Assembly: GCA_963718405.1 (NCBI GenBank)
Contig: CAVQYZ010000004.1
Location: 434,001 to 498,000 of the forward strand
From: Bog-756 sp963718405
GTDB lineage: Bacteria; Actinomycetota; Acidimicrobiia; Acidimicrobiales; RAAP-2
Direction of reading: 5' to 3'
Length of the DNA stretch: 64,000 nt
The position numbers and the translations under genes are program-made. This document shows positions 54,422-63,248 of the stretch, in pieces (the stretch's first letter is position 1; the number at the start of each line of letters is the position of its first letter). Under the pieces are notes generated by a model, which saw only the letters and a program-made list of their open reading frames with translations, searched no databases and had not been told where the DNA came from.

Positions 54422-55234
54422 ATGGCCCTCCCCGCCCCCCATCCCGACCGAACGTGCCTGGTGACCGGGGCCTCCTCGGGGATCGGGGCCGAGATCGCCA
54501 CCTTGCTGGCCGCCCGGGGACTGGGCGTGACGCTGGTGGCCCGACGCCGGGCCCCACTGGTCGAGCTGGCCGACCGCCTGAGCGCCGGACACGGAGTCCG
54601 GGCCGAGGTGATCGTGGCCGATCTGACCGACCAGTCGTCGCGGGACGCCATCGCCACCGAGCTGGAGGACCGTTCACTCTCGGTCAACGTGCTGGTCAAC
54701 AACGCCGGGTTCACCACCATGGGCCCGGTCTACCGGTCCGACCCGACCGCTGAGGTGGCCCTGGTGCGAACCGACGTCGAGGCCGTGGTGCACCTGTGCG
54801 CCCTGTTCCTCCCGGGGATGGTCGAACGTCGCAGCGGGTCGGTACTCAACGTGGCATCCACCGCGGCCTTCCAACCACTACCGGGCCAGGCCGCCTACGG
54901 GGCCAGCAAGGCCTTCGTCCTCTCGTACAGCCACGGTCTGCGCGGCGAGTTGCGCGGCTCGGGCGTGACGGTGACGGTGTTGTGCCCCGGGCCGGTGGCG
55001 ACGGGGTTCGGGGCGGCGGCGGGGATCTCCGATGCCGAGGCCGCCGCGGCCATGCCCAAGATCATGTGGGTCCCGGCCGGGGCGGTGGCCCAGGCCGCGG
55101 TGACCGGCATGGAGACCGGCCGGGCCGTGGTCATCCCCGGGGTGGCCAACCGGATCGGTGCCGCCGCCGGCTGGCTCTCGCCCCGCAGTGTGTTGGTGCC
55201 CATGGTGGCCAAGCGCCATCCGGCCCTGGGCTGA
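54422..55234 (+). CDS. Short-chain dehydrogenase/reductase
   Basis: 270 residues from the ATG at 54422. Rossmann motif VTGASSGIG, then VNNAG, the catalytic Ser in NVASTAAFQP, and YGASK with the Tyr-Lys pair. The Arg pair after the second strand (VARRR) favours NADPH. The form resembles the DltE/short-chain oxidoreductase group with a C-terminal stretch PRSVLVPMVAKRHP that could contact membrane. The substrate is unknown. It follows the HTH-citrate synthase by 53 bases on the same strand. Confidence 0.9.
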   Translation: MALPAPHPDRTCLVTGASSGIGAEIATLLAARGLGVTLVARRRAPLVELADRLSAGHGVRAEVIVADLTDQSSRDAIATELEDRSLSVNVLVNNAGFTTMGPVYRSDPTAEVALVRTDVEAVVHLCALFLPGMVERRSGSVLNVASTAAFQPLPGQAAYGASKAFVLSYSHGLRGELRGSGVTVTVLCPGPVATGFGAAAGISDAEAAAAMPKIMWVPAGAVAQAAVTGMETGRAVVIPGVANRIGAAAGWLSPRSVLVPMVAKRHPALG

Positions 55235-55252
55235 GTCCGGGTGGCCGGCCCG

Positions 55253-56446
55253 TCAGATCATCTGCCGCCGACCTATCCGCCAGGCCCAACGCCCGCCCCA
55301 GGCCAGCACGGCCAGGGCCAGTAGGACGAACAGCAAGGTTCCGCTGATCCGGATGATCCATTCGACGCCGGAGACGAATCCACCCACTCCGGCGCTCCAG
55401 GCCTTGCTGATCCCCGATTGGAGGTGGATGGGTGGGGGCGTGACGTGGTGGCCGGCCTCGGTCAAGGTGACGGTCAACCTTCCGTAGGTGGTCTGGCTGT
55501 TCAACACGTTGAGCTGGCCCTGGAGTTGTTCGATCTGACTCTGCAGGGTTTCGAGCTGGCTCTGTACCGCCAGGATGTCCCCGATGGAGTTGGCCTGGGC
55601 CATGATGGTGAGGTACTGCTGGCGGCTGGCCTGGAGGGCGGTGATCCGGGACTGAAGGTCCACGTACTGACCGGTGACATCGGTGGACGAGGTGGTGACC
55701 GAGGTCGGGTGGCCGACCCGCTGCACCTGGGACACCACGCTTGCGAAGGTGGGCTCGGGCACTTGGAGCACGATGGTTCCCGACGGGGTGCTTGCCGGTC
55801 CGCCCGCACCGATCTGCGCTTGGCTGCTGGCCACGAAGCCACCGTCGGCCGTGGCCATGGCGGTGAGCGTGGCGAGCACCGATTGGAGCTTGCCGTCAGG
55901 GATGGTCAGGTCCACCGAACCGGTGGCCTCGACCTTGGCCGACTGGCTCACCCCCTGCGGCAGGGCGGATCCGGTCACCGGTCCGGACGCACCGCTCCCG
56001 GTCGAGGTGCCCCCGTTGGTGGCGGCGCGGGTGGCGTTGGTGCCCTTGGCCGGTGCGTAGGGCGCCACTGCCGCGGGTCCGGGTATTCCAGATCCGGATG
56101 CCCCATGGGTCCCGTTGGCAGGGGCCGTGGAGGCCGAGGAGGCTGCGGACGACGTACCCCCATGGCTTCCCTTGAGGGCCACGGCGGACAGGGCGATCCC
56201 TCCGGCCACCACGATGACCGCGGCCGCCACCGACAGGGCCCGGGTCGTGCCTCCCCGAGGCACTGCGGCAGCCAGCCTGGACCGCGGCACCACCGCCGGG
56301 TCCGAGGGGTCGGCCTTCGTGGCTCGATCCGTCTCGACCGGGAGGGCCTTGGCCAGGATCCGCTCTTCGGCCCCGTCGGGGACGGCGATCGATTCGGCCG
56401 CTTGTTGGAGGAGCAGGGCCAGCGCCTGCTCGTCGACCATGGTCAC
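55253..56446 (-). CDS. DUF4349 membrane protein, partner of the adjacent ECF sigma factor
   Basis: 397 residues. A cytoplasmic N-terminus of about 65 residues, a transmembrane helix (ALSVAAAVIVVAGGIALSAV), a Gly/Ser/Ala linker, then the DUF4349 domain with VEATGSVDLTIPDGKLQSVL, a coiled coil (LAVQSQLETLQSQIEQLQGQ) and a second C-terminal helix (GTLLFVLLALAVLAWG). The ATG overlaps the sigma-factor stop (ATGA). Translational coupling and the cytoplasmic N-terminus suggest an anti-sigma or sensing role at the membrane; that role is inference, as DUF4349 proteins are not well characterised. Confidence 0.85.
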   Translation of the reverse strand: MTMVDEQALALLLQQAAESIAVPDGAEERILAKALPVETDRATKADPSDPAVVPRSRLAAAVPRGGTTRALSVAAAVIVVAGGIALSAVALKGSHGGTSSAASSASTAPANGTHGASGSGIPGPAAVAPYAPAKGTNATRAATNGGTSTGSGASGPVTGSALPQGVSQSAKVEATGSVDLTIPDGKLQSVLATLTAMATADGGFVASSQAQIGAGGPASTPSGTIVLQVPEPTFASVVSQVQRVGHPTSVTTSSTDVTGQYVDLQSRITALQASRQQYLTIMAQANSIGDILAVQSQLETLQSQIEQLQGQLNVLNSQTTYGRLTVTLTEAGHHVTPPPIHLQSGISKAWSAGVGGFVSGVEWIIRISGTLLFVLLALAVLAWGGRWAWRIGRRQMI

Positions 56447-57000
56447 GGGAGTACCTCCGATTCGGACCTGGATGCATCGGGCCCCTCCGAACGGAGGGCG
56501 GGATGCTCGGCCAATAGCCTGCGGGCTTCGTGTAAGCGGGACTTGACCGTGCCCGGCCGCCGCCCGATGACCGTGGCGATCTGGCGTTCGCTCAGATCGG
56601 CGTAGTAGCGGAGCACCACCACGACGCGCAACGGGAGCGGTAGGTCCTGCAGGGCGTGGACCACGTCACGCGACTGGGCGATCCGGCCCGGTGGGTCATC
56701 GGCGGACGGCAGGGAGTCGAGCAGCTCCAGGCCCGAGCGTCGGTCGCGGTGGGGGATCTCCTGGCGGAGCTTCGAGTTGCAGGTGTTCACCACCACCCGG
56801 TAGAGCCACGGTTTGAAGGCCGCACCGGTGCCCAGGGAGGCCCGGAACCTCCAGGCCCGTAAGAAGGCCTCCTGCACCGCCTCTTCGGCGTCGGCGCGGT
56901 TCCCGAGAATCAGGCAGGCCGTGCGGAAGGAACGGTCGTAGCCCTCGCGGAGCCACGCCGCCAGCTCGTCCGCATCGTCCTCGTCGGCATGGCCTCGCAC
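56443..57000 (-). CDS. ECF-family RNA polymerase sigma factor
   Basis: About 185 residues from a GTG at 57000; the frame is open to 57156, but this would overlap the SDR stop and adds unrelated residues. Region 2 is YDRSFRTACLILGNRADAEE and EAFLRAWRFRASL; region 4 is LPLRVVVVLRYYADLSERQI and GRRPGTVKSRLHEARRLL. It directs RNA polymerase to envelope- or stress-type promoters. It is coupled to a DUF4349 membrane protein by a 4-base overlap, a usual layout for a sigma factor and its membrane partner. Confidence 0.86.
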   Translation of the reverse strand: MRGHADEDDADELAAWLREGYDRSFRTACLILGNRADAEEAVQEAFLRAWRFRASLGTGAAFKPWLYRVVVNTCNSKLRQEIPHRDRRSGLELLDSLPSADDPPGRIAQSRDVVHALQDLPLPLRVVVVLRYYADLSERQIATVIGRRPGTVKSRLHEARRLLAEHPALRSEGPDASRSESEVLP

Positions 57001-57082
57001 TCGCCTGACCCTGCCTTTCGCCCGGTCGTCCGTTGCCCTTCCTACATAGTGACGCCGGAGGGGCCCAAAAGGTTCGGGGAGG

Positions 57083-57889
57083 TCAGGAAGGGCCGAGGAC
57101 GTACTGCCCCGAGGTGGGGTGGTGGTACCAGCCGCTGGCCGCATGGGTGCCGCCATCGACGTGGAGCGTCTGTCCGGTCACGTAGCTGGACAGGTCGGAG
57201 GCCAAAAACACCGCCGCGCCCCCCATCTCGTCGACGTGCCCGGCCCGCCCGGCCGGGACCACCATGCCGAAGTGCTCCTGGCTGCCCGGCGGGGTGACTT
57301 CGGCCAGGCCCTCGGTCATGGTGATGTCGGGGGCCAGGGCGTTGACCCTGATCCCGTGCGGAGCCAGCTCGAGGGCCACCGTCTTGGTGAAGTTGATCAC
57401 CCCGGCCTTGGCGGCGGCATAGGCCGCGTAACCGGGGGCGGCGCGGACCCCTTCGATGGACGTCACGCTCATGATGCTGCCGGGCAGGCCGGCGTCGACC
57501 ATGGTGCGGGCCACCCGTTGCGTGCAGAGCAGTACGTGTCGGAGGTTGGCCCGGTACAGGGCGTCCCATCCCTTCTCGCTGGTCTCCAGGAACGATGACC
57601 AGAAGACGCCACCGGCGTTGTTCACCAGGATCCGCACATCGCCGGCCTCGGCCCGGGTGCGGGCCAGAGCGGCGTCGACCTGCTCGCTGTCGCGGACGTC
57701 CACCGTGATGCCCAGGCAGCCGATCTCTTCGGCGGCCGAAGCGCAGCTCTCCGCTTTGAGCTCCCAGATGACCACGGTGGCTCCGAAGGCGGCCAGGGTG
57801 CGGGCCACGCCCCGGCCGATGCCCGACCCGCCACCGGTCACCACGGCCACCCGCCCGGTGAGGAGTACGGAGTCGGGGGTCAAGGTCAC
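57083..57889 (-). CDS. Short-chain dehydrogenase/reductase (FabG/GDH type)
   Basis: 268 residues from a GTG at 57889. It has VTGGGSGIGRG, VDVRDSEQ, NNAGG, the Ser in SVTSIEG, and YAAAKAG with the catalytic Tyr-Lys. The C-terminus is typical (FLASDLSSYVTGQTLHVDGG) with an 18-residue extension. The classical SDR layout is complete. The acidic Glu in WELKAES after strand 2 favours NAD. Possible roles are acyl or alcohol oxidation; the substrate is not determinable. It follows the methyltransferase by 14 bases on the same strand. Confidence 0.9.
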   Translation of the reverse strand: MTLTPDSVLLTGRVAVVTGGGSGIGRGVARTLAAFGATVVIWELKAESCASAAEEIGCLGITVDVRDSEQVDAALARTRAEAGDVRILVNNAGGVFWSSFLETSEKGWDALYRANLRHVLLCTQRVARTMVDAGLPGSIMSVTSIEGVRAAPGYAAYAAAKAGVINFTKTVALELAPHGIRVNALAPDITMTEGLAEVTPPGSQEHFGMVVPAGRAGHVDEMGGAAVFLASDLSSYVTGQTLHVDGGTHAASGWYHHPTSGQYVLGPS

Positions 57890-57903
57890 GGGAGGGACTC
57901 TAC

Positions 57904-58651
57904 TCAGGCTGCCACCACCAGCCGCATCCCCACGTCGTGGGATCGTTCGGATCGCAGGTGCCCGTGACGCCGGTCCCAGGTTCCATCGGCCAGATCCTCC
58001 GAAAGGCGTCGCACGGCCCGCTCCCGGGCCTGGGCCGGGATCTGATGCCACGGGGAGGTGGCGCGGCGAACCTCGGCGTCGAGGTAGGCCTCCGGACGTC
58101 CCCAGAATGCCGCCAGAAATCCGTCGGTGCACTCCCGGCGGCACCGGGACCACCCGCACCTCGGCCCCGGGGAGGAGCGATACCAGCGTCCCGATGGCCG
58201 GGAGGCTGGCCACGTGGGTCGGGGCCATCTCCGGGGCGTACTCCTTGACGATCCAGAGTTGGCCCACGACGTCCGGATCCATGGTGAGGATGACCCTCCT
58301 GCCGGCCACCCGCCGCATCTCGGCCAGGCCGCGTCCGAGGTCGTTCCAGTGATGGACGGTGTGGACGGCCAGCACGGCATCGGCACTCCCGTCCCCGGCG
58401 GGAATGTTCTCGGCCATGGCCTGTACCGCCGGCGCCAGATGGGGTGCCCGCTGCCGGATCATGGTGGTCGAAGGCTCGATGGCCGCCACGCATCGGCCGT
58501 CCGGTTCATACGATCCGGTGCCGGCCCCGACGTTGATGACGCGCACCTCTCCTCCTAGGGCCTCGTCGATCGCCTGTTGGATGTGGTGGTCGGGGCGACG
58601 GACGTGGCGGTAGCCGACTCCGAACTCGTCGTAGGCAGGTTGAGGGACCAT
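57904..58651 (-). pseudogene. SAM-dependent methyltransferase, one frameshift
   Basis: From the ATG at 58651: MVPQPAYDEFGVGYRHVRRP, then motif I VRVINVGAGTGSYEP, the acidic loop CVAAIEPSTTM and AVLAVHTVHHWNDLGRGLAE, which are class I methyltransferase blocks (UbiE/SmtA group). Near 58135 the frame slips; the rest (FLAAFWGRPEAYLDAEVRRA, ERAVRRLSEDLADGTWDRRH) is in a second frame to 57904. About 249 residues if joined. A single indel error is the simplest explanation. Confidence 0.75.
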
Positions 58652-59212
58652 GCCGGAGCGTATCGGCCTGCCGGATATGGGGTGGGGGTCAGTTCGAATG
58701 GTCGGGCTTTGCATCGCCCCGGAATGGGCAGGTCCAGATTCTGCAGGATCTGGTCTAGATCTTCGTCGTGGTGCTGAGCTTCGTGGTCCTGCTCCTGATG
58801 CCGGGCTCCATGCTCCTCCCCTTCAATCATGGCAACGGTCTGATGACGCCACGGTCCTCTTGTCCCGCGGTACGGGCACGACCACCGATGCCGGCCTTCC
58901 GGCCGCCCGCCTCAATTCGGACCTGCTTCCCCATGCTCCGAGCGTACCGGTGGTGATAAGGCCAGGCCCGGAATGGGGTCTGGTCACTGACCCACTACCC
59001 GAAACGGGAGTGGCCGGCACCTTCGACCGGCGGCACCGGCTCCACGGTGGTCGGGTCGGCCGTCGCTCAAGCATCGCCCGGTTTGGGCCGATGCCACGGG
59101 GCCGGGCCCGCTGAGCGGTGGCACGATGCGCTCAGCGGCCCGGCGCCCGCGCCGGCCACTGCCCGACCTCGGTGGCCACCCTCGGCATCGGCGATGTGGC
59201 ACCGTTGGCCCC
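58652..59212. other. Gap without a convincing gene
   Basis: About 560 bases between divergent methyltransferase genes. A few short open frames exist but have composition unlike the neighbours and no motif. No RNA gene or mobile remnant was recognised. Confidence 0.5.
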
Positions 59213-59933
59213 ATGCCGTCCTATGAGCGATTCGCCCGGTTCTACGACGCCGCCATGGACGACCCCGGTCCCCGGGCCGAGCGGGTCCTCGGGTTCATCG
59301 ACCGTTACCGCCCCGGCGCCACCACCTTGTTGGAGCTGGGCTGTGGCACAGGATCCATCCTGGCCCGGCTGCACTCCGTGCCCAGCGTTGACCGGTCTGG
59401 ACTCGTCGCCGGAGATGCTGGCCGTGGCCCGGGGCAAAGTCCCCGGTGCCCGCCTGTTCGAGGGCGACATGAGCTCGTTCTCCCTGGGGGAGCGCTTCGA
59501 CGTGGTGGTGTGCGTGTTCGACACCCTGAACCATCTCCTGGACTTCGGGGCCTGGCAGTCGGTGTTCGCCGCCGCGGCCGACCACCTGGTCGACGGAGGC
59601 CTCTTCGTGCTGGACGTGAACACGGTGGGCGAGCTGAAGCGGCTGGGCGACGAGCCGCCCTGGGTCTACGAGTTCGACGACAACGTCATGATCATGGACG
59701 TCTCGTTGAGCGAGCGTGGCCTTTCGTGGTGGGAGATCCGGATCTTCGAGCACGTCGGTGAGTCGCAGTACCTGCTCCATCAAGAGGTGATCGGTGAGCT
59801 GGGGGTGGAGCTGGCCGTGCTCCGGCCGGCGTTGGAGCAGAGGTTCGTCATCCTGGAGGAGGTCGACGAGGTCGGGGGTCCGGCCACCGACGACTCGGTC
59901 AAGGCCCACTTCGCCCTGCGCCGACGGCCGTAG
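59213..59933 (+). pseudogene. SAM-dependent methyltransferase, one frameshift
   Basis: From the ATG at 59213: MPSYERFARFYDAAMDDPGP, motif I TLLELGCGTGSILARL. The frame slips near 59390, after which LDSSPEMLAVARGKVPGARL, GERFDVVVCVFDTLNHL and GGLFVLDVNTVGEL continue to the stop. It is a class I methyltransferase of about 240 residues, similar to the type that methylates small molecules. The substrate is unknown. It converges on another methyltransferase gene. Confidence 0.78.
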
Positions 59934-59954
59934 ACCGCCCGGGCCGCGGCCGCT

Positions 59955-60620
59955 TCAGTCCTCGAGGCGCCGGGCGGTGAGATAGACCCGGCTCGAGGCG
60001 TACTCGTGGGGGAGGGGCTCCCGGTGCCGGACCTGCTCGACCCCGAAGTGGTGGCGCTCCACCATTCCCTGAAGTTCGTCGTCGCCGTACATGGTTCCGC
60101 CCATGGGTCGGAGCGGGTGGCCGAGGAGCTCGGGAACGTAGACCTCGCCTTGGCCCAGGTGGGTGGCGATGACCAGGATCCCACCCGGGGCCACGACCCG
60201 TCTGATCTCCTCGAGGGCCAGCGGCAGGTCCTGGCGGGGCAGATGCTGGATGGAGTAGAAGGCCACCGCTCCCGAGGCCCAGGCGGGCCGGAACGGCAGG
60301 GTCCTCAGGTCACCGCAGACGAAGGGCTGGCTCGCCGCCTGTAGCCGGGCCTGGCGCAGCATCTGCGGCGAGAGATCCACGCCGATGGAGTGGGCGCCCC
60401 GGTCGGCGAGGTACCGGGCCACCTGTCCGGGGCCGCATCCGAGGTCGATGATCGGCCCGTCGCCGTGCCGCAGCCCCACGGCCTCATCCAGGACCGACCG
60501 GTCGACGGGCAGTTGGTCGAGGTCGTCGCCGAAGGCGGCGACGTAATCGGCCGCCACGGTGTCGTAGGCCACCCGCACCGTTTCCGGGTCGAATGCTCCC
60601 CTGTCCCACTCCCGTCCCAC
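59955..60620 (-). CDS. SAM-dependent class I methyltransferase
   Basis: 221 residues. Motif I is IIDLGCGPGQVARYL, motif II has IGVDLSPQML, then FVCGDLRTLPF, and the core FYSIQHLPRQDLPLAL followed by GGILVIATH. It is a complete Methyltransf_11/25-type enzyme. The C-terminal half (YGDDELQGMVERHHFGVEQV) is variable and would set substrate choice. Intact, unlike the two methyltransferase genes nearby. It lies 24 bases downstream of the small four-cysteine protein gene on the same strand. Confidence 0.9.
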   Translation of the reverse strand: MGREWDRGAFDPETVRVAYDTVAADYVAAFGDDLDQLPVDRSVLDEAVGLRHGDGPIIDLGCGPGQVARYLADRGAHSIGVDLSPQMLRQARLQAASQPFVCGDLRTLPFRPAWASGAVAFYSIQHLPRQDLPLALEEIRRVVAPGGILVIATHLGQGEVYVPELLGHPLRPMGGTMYGDDELQGMVERHHFGVEQVRHREPLPHEYASSRVYLTARRLED

Positions 60621-60644
60621 CGGTTCGACCGGTGTCCGGTCGAG

Positions 60645-60893
60645 CTACTGGTCCTCGGGGATGGCCTCCCACCACTGGCACCACCACTCGCCACCCACCA
60701 GTACCCGTAGCTTCGGATGCCAGCAGTACGAGATGTCCTTGTAGGGCTCCAGATAGTACCGGCAGTTGTCGCACTTCTCACTGCCCGAAGGCTTTCCCTT
60801 GAGGACTGCGTTGTCCGCCAGATGGCGCAGTTCGATTGACAGGGTCTCGTCAATCTCCTTGGGTTCGGGTTCGGGGATCACGTAGTCGGACAT
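60645..60893 (-). CDS. Small four-cysteine protein (metal- or Fe-S-binding candidate)
   Basis: 82 residues from the ATG at 60893; a TTG at 60902 is possible. The C-terminal half has CDNCRYY, a third Cys after 12 residues (SYCWHPK) and a fourth after 14 more (GGEWWCQWWE). The spacing and aromatic residues after the last Cys recall high-potential iron-sulfur proteins or a small zinc ribbon, but the exact HiPIP signature is not met. No signal peptide. It lies between the thiolase and a methyltransferase, all on the minus strand. Function unknown; a small electron carrier is one option. Confidence 0.68.
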   Translation of the reverse strand: MSDYVIPEPEPKEIDETLSIELRHLADNAVLKGKPSGSEKCDNCRYYLEPYKDISYCWHPKLRVLVGGEWWCQWWEAIPEDQ

Positions 60894-60969
60894 GGCCAAC
60901 AACCTATCGCCGCCACCGCAATCCGGGGCCGATCGCTACCCGCCGCCACCCACCGAAACCGACCAGGAG

Positions 60970-62100
60970 TTAGTGGGTCAGCACGGTGACGCAGGCGTTG
61001 GCGCCGCGCCCGATGACGTGGGCCAACCCGACCCGGGCGCCGTCCACCTGTCGGGCGCCGGCCGTGCCCCTCAGTTGACGGACGATCTCCACCACCTGGC
61101 CGAGGGCCGAAGCGCCCAGCGGCTCGCCTTTGGACAGGAGCCCACCGGACGGATTGACCGGCAGCTTCCCTCCGATCAGGGCGTCGCCATCGGCCAGGAT
61201 CTTGGCCTGGCCACCCGGAGGGCACAGGCCGAGCTCGGCCCAGGCCAGCAACTCCCGGGCCGCATCGGTGTCCTGGCACTCGACGACGTCGACGTCGTCG
61301 GGGCCCACTCCGGCCTGGGCGTAGGCGTCGTCAGCGGCCAGGGTCGTCGGCGGGGTGATGGCGGCATCGTCGATGCCGCACAGGGGTGAGTCCTCGCCGA
61401 GCACGTTGCCGGGCAGGTGGGAACGCAGGGAGATGCCGGCCACCCGCACGCCGCCGCCTCCCTCGCCGCTCTCGAGGACGACGGCCGCGCCTCCCTCGTT
61501 GGGGGAGCACAGCATGAACAAGGTGAGCGGCGGGCAGATCATCCGGGCGGCCAGCACTTCGTCGGCGGTGACCGCCTTGCGGAACATGGCGTCGGGGTTG
61601 TCGACCCCGTGCCGGCGGTTCTTGACCACCACCTGGGCCAGATGATCGACGGTGAGTCCCGTCTCCATCAACAGTCGCTGGGCCCGGAGGGCGAAGTAGG
61701 CCGGAGCCGGCGTGAGGCCGGCCGCCTCCTGCCACGGGGCGAAGAACGAGGAGCGGATGATGCCCTTGGGCATCTTCTCGACGCCGAAGACCAGGACCCG
61801 TCGGTGCTGTCCGGACGCTATGGAGGCCGCAGCCAACTGGAGGGCGGCGCCGCCGGACGCGCAGCCGGCCTCGACGTCGTAGATGGGGATGCCGGTGCCG
61901 GCCAGAGCACCCAGTACGCGGTGTCCGGCGGCGATCCCCCCATAGGCCGTGCCGCAGAACGCCGCCTGCACGTCCCGGGCCCCGATGCCGGCCTCGGCCA
62001 GGGCGGCCCGCACGGCCACCACGCCCATGTCGGTCCCGGTCGACCCTTCGAAGCGACCGAACGGGTGCAGCCCGACCCCGGTGATGCGGACGTCGGTCAT
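60970..62100 (-). CDS. Thiolase-family protein (SCP2/Ltp-type)
   Basis: 376 residues. The nucleophile region reads DVEAGCASGGAALQLAAASI, typical of SCP-x/Ltp thiolases. The later block reads GGLLSKGEPLGASALGQ; degradative thiolases have GHP here, so the catalytic His is replaced by Glu. Such His-less members with a DUF35 partner include the steroid side-chain aldolase Ltp2 and similar C-C lyases. The start overlaps the stop of a DUF35 gene (ATGA), so the two probably form a complex that splits or joins an acyl-CoA. The role (steroid or aromatic acid side chain) is inference. Confidence 0.9.
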   Translation of the reverse strand: MTDVRITGVGLHPFGRFEGSTGTDMGVVAVRAALAEAGIGARDVQAAFCGTAYGGIAAGHRVLGALAGTGIPIYDVEAGCASGGAALQLAAASIASGQHRRVLVFGVEKMPKGIIRSSFFAPWQEAAGLTPAPAYFALRAQRLLMETGLTVDHLAQVVVKNRRHGVDNPDAMFRKAVTADEVLAARMICPPLTLFMLCSPNEGGAAVVLESGEGGGGVRVAGISLRSHLPGNVLGEDSPLCGIDDAAITPPTTLAADDAYAQAGVGPDDVDVVECQDTDAARELLAWAELGLCPPGGQAKILADGDALIGGKLPVNPSGGLLSKGEPLGASALGQVVEIVRQLRGTAGARQVDGARVGLAHVIGRGANACVTVLTH

Positions 62101-62486
62101 GGGCGGAACACCCAGGTAGCGACGGGCTCCCCGTCAGGCCCGGGCACCTCTTCGGCCTCCAGGTGCACACGCACGCCGGGGACCAGACCCTCGCCGTCCA
62201 GGCGGGTGACGATCCGCAGCAGGGGGGTCCCGTCCAACTCGACGATCCCGAACCCGTAGGGGACCCGCCCGGTGTACCCGGGAGGCGCCACGTTGACCGC
62301 CGTGTGCAGCCACACCGTTCCCTCCCGCTCCAGGTCGATCGGCTGGACGTCGTCGGCGCCGGTGAACGGGCAGACCGGGGAGGGCGGGAAGTGCCGGAGC
62401 CCACTGGTGGCCGACCATCCCCCCAGCAGTGTGGGGCCCGCCTGGTCGATGCGCAGGGCCAAGGGATCGATCGGCCGCAGCGCCAC
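62097..62486 (-). CDS. DUF35 (OB-fold/rubredoxin-like) protein, thiolase partner
   Basis: About 129 residues from a GTG at 62486; an upstream extension to 62648 is Arg/His-rich and unlikely. It carries the OB-fold half of DUF35 (TVWLHTAVNVAPPGYTGRVP, YGFGIVELDG, VHLEAEEV). The expected two CxxC pairs of the zinc ribbon are reduced to a single Cys (SPVCPFTG), so the ribbon is degenerate. DUF35 proteins bind acyl-CoA and pair with thiolases or hydratases. It overlaps the thiolase start and is surely co-translated. Confidence 0.78.
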   Translation of the reverse strand: MALRPIDPLALRIDQAGPTLLGGWSATSGLRHFPPSPVCPFTGADDVQPIDLEREGTVWLHTAVNVAPPGYTGRVPYGFGIVELDGTPLLRIVTRLDGEGLVPGVRVHLEAEEVPGPDGEPVATWVFRP

Positions 62487-62570
62487 GCGTGGACTATGGC
62501 ACAAGGGCCCACCGCACGTCACGTCGACGGACGGGGCTCTGTTACGGCCGCTGGTCCCAGCGCCTGAGCC

Positions 62571-63161
62571 ATGATGACGTGGTGGCCAACGGCGCAACAT
62601 GGACCAGCAGGCAACGTGGTGGCCAGTATCCGCTGGCTCGGCGGGCACGTGGTGAACCGGTGGTGGGACCTGGAGCTGACCCGCCCCCGCGAGACCGTGA
62701 TGGGCGAGGTCACCGAGAGTCTGCAGCGCACGTTCCCCTCTCCCCGCGGGGACCCGGTGTTCGAAGGGGCCGTCGGGCAGTCGGATCCGGTCCGGCTACG
62801 GGTCCGGGTCTTCCCCCACGGAGCCAGGGTGGGACTGATGAGGGCGACCACCCGAGAGCGGCCCATCAAGCCCACGCTGGCGGGAACCCTCTCCCACCAG
62901 GGTTCAGCCAGCACCCTGGCCTACACCGTCACGTCGCGGACCGGGTCGGTGGTGGCACTGTTCTCGGCGGTGGCGGCCGTGGTCCTGCTCATGGCGGCCC
63001 TGGTGTCGGGAGGGGTGACGGCGTGGGTGTGCCTGGGGTGGGCCATCGCCGCCGGCGGGGCGTTCGCCAGCTACGTGGCCGGAGTGCCCAACGCCGAAGA
63101 GGAGGAGCGACTGTTGAGGGAGTGGGTCAGCGAGCTGTTCGGTCGTGACCCCTCGGGGTGA
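62571..63161 (+). CDS. Hypothetical membrane protein
   Basis: Up to 196 residues; GTG codons at 62616 and 62619 are alternative starts (VASIRWLGGHVV). A polar N-terminal domain of about 100 residues includes PVRLRVRVFPHGARVG. Two adjacent transmembrane helices follow (SVVALFSAVAAVVLLMAALV and AWVCLGWAIAAGGAFASYVA), then an acidic, helical tail. No family recognised. It has its own promoter region, divergent from the DUF35/thiolase pair. Confidence 0.6.
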   Translation: MMTWWPTAQHGPAGNVVASIRWLGGHVVNRWWDLELTRPRETVMGEVTESLQRTFPSPRGDPVFEGAVGQSDPVRLRVRVFPHGARVGLMRATTRERPIKPTLAGTLSHQGSASTLAYTVTSRTGSVVALFSAVAAVVLLMAALVSGGVTAWVCLGWAIAAGGAFASYVAGVPNAEEEERLLREWVSELFGRDPSG

Positions 63162-63248
63162 CCCCCCGGTCCTCTGGCTCCTCGGACATCCGATTGATAG
63201 CGTGCCCAGCCCGAACCGGAACCCCAACCCTACGCTCGAGGAGTGGTC

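Noticed and set aside
58652..59212. Small open frames between divergent methyltransferase genes
   Set aside because: No ribosome site, motif or codon pattern supports them.
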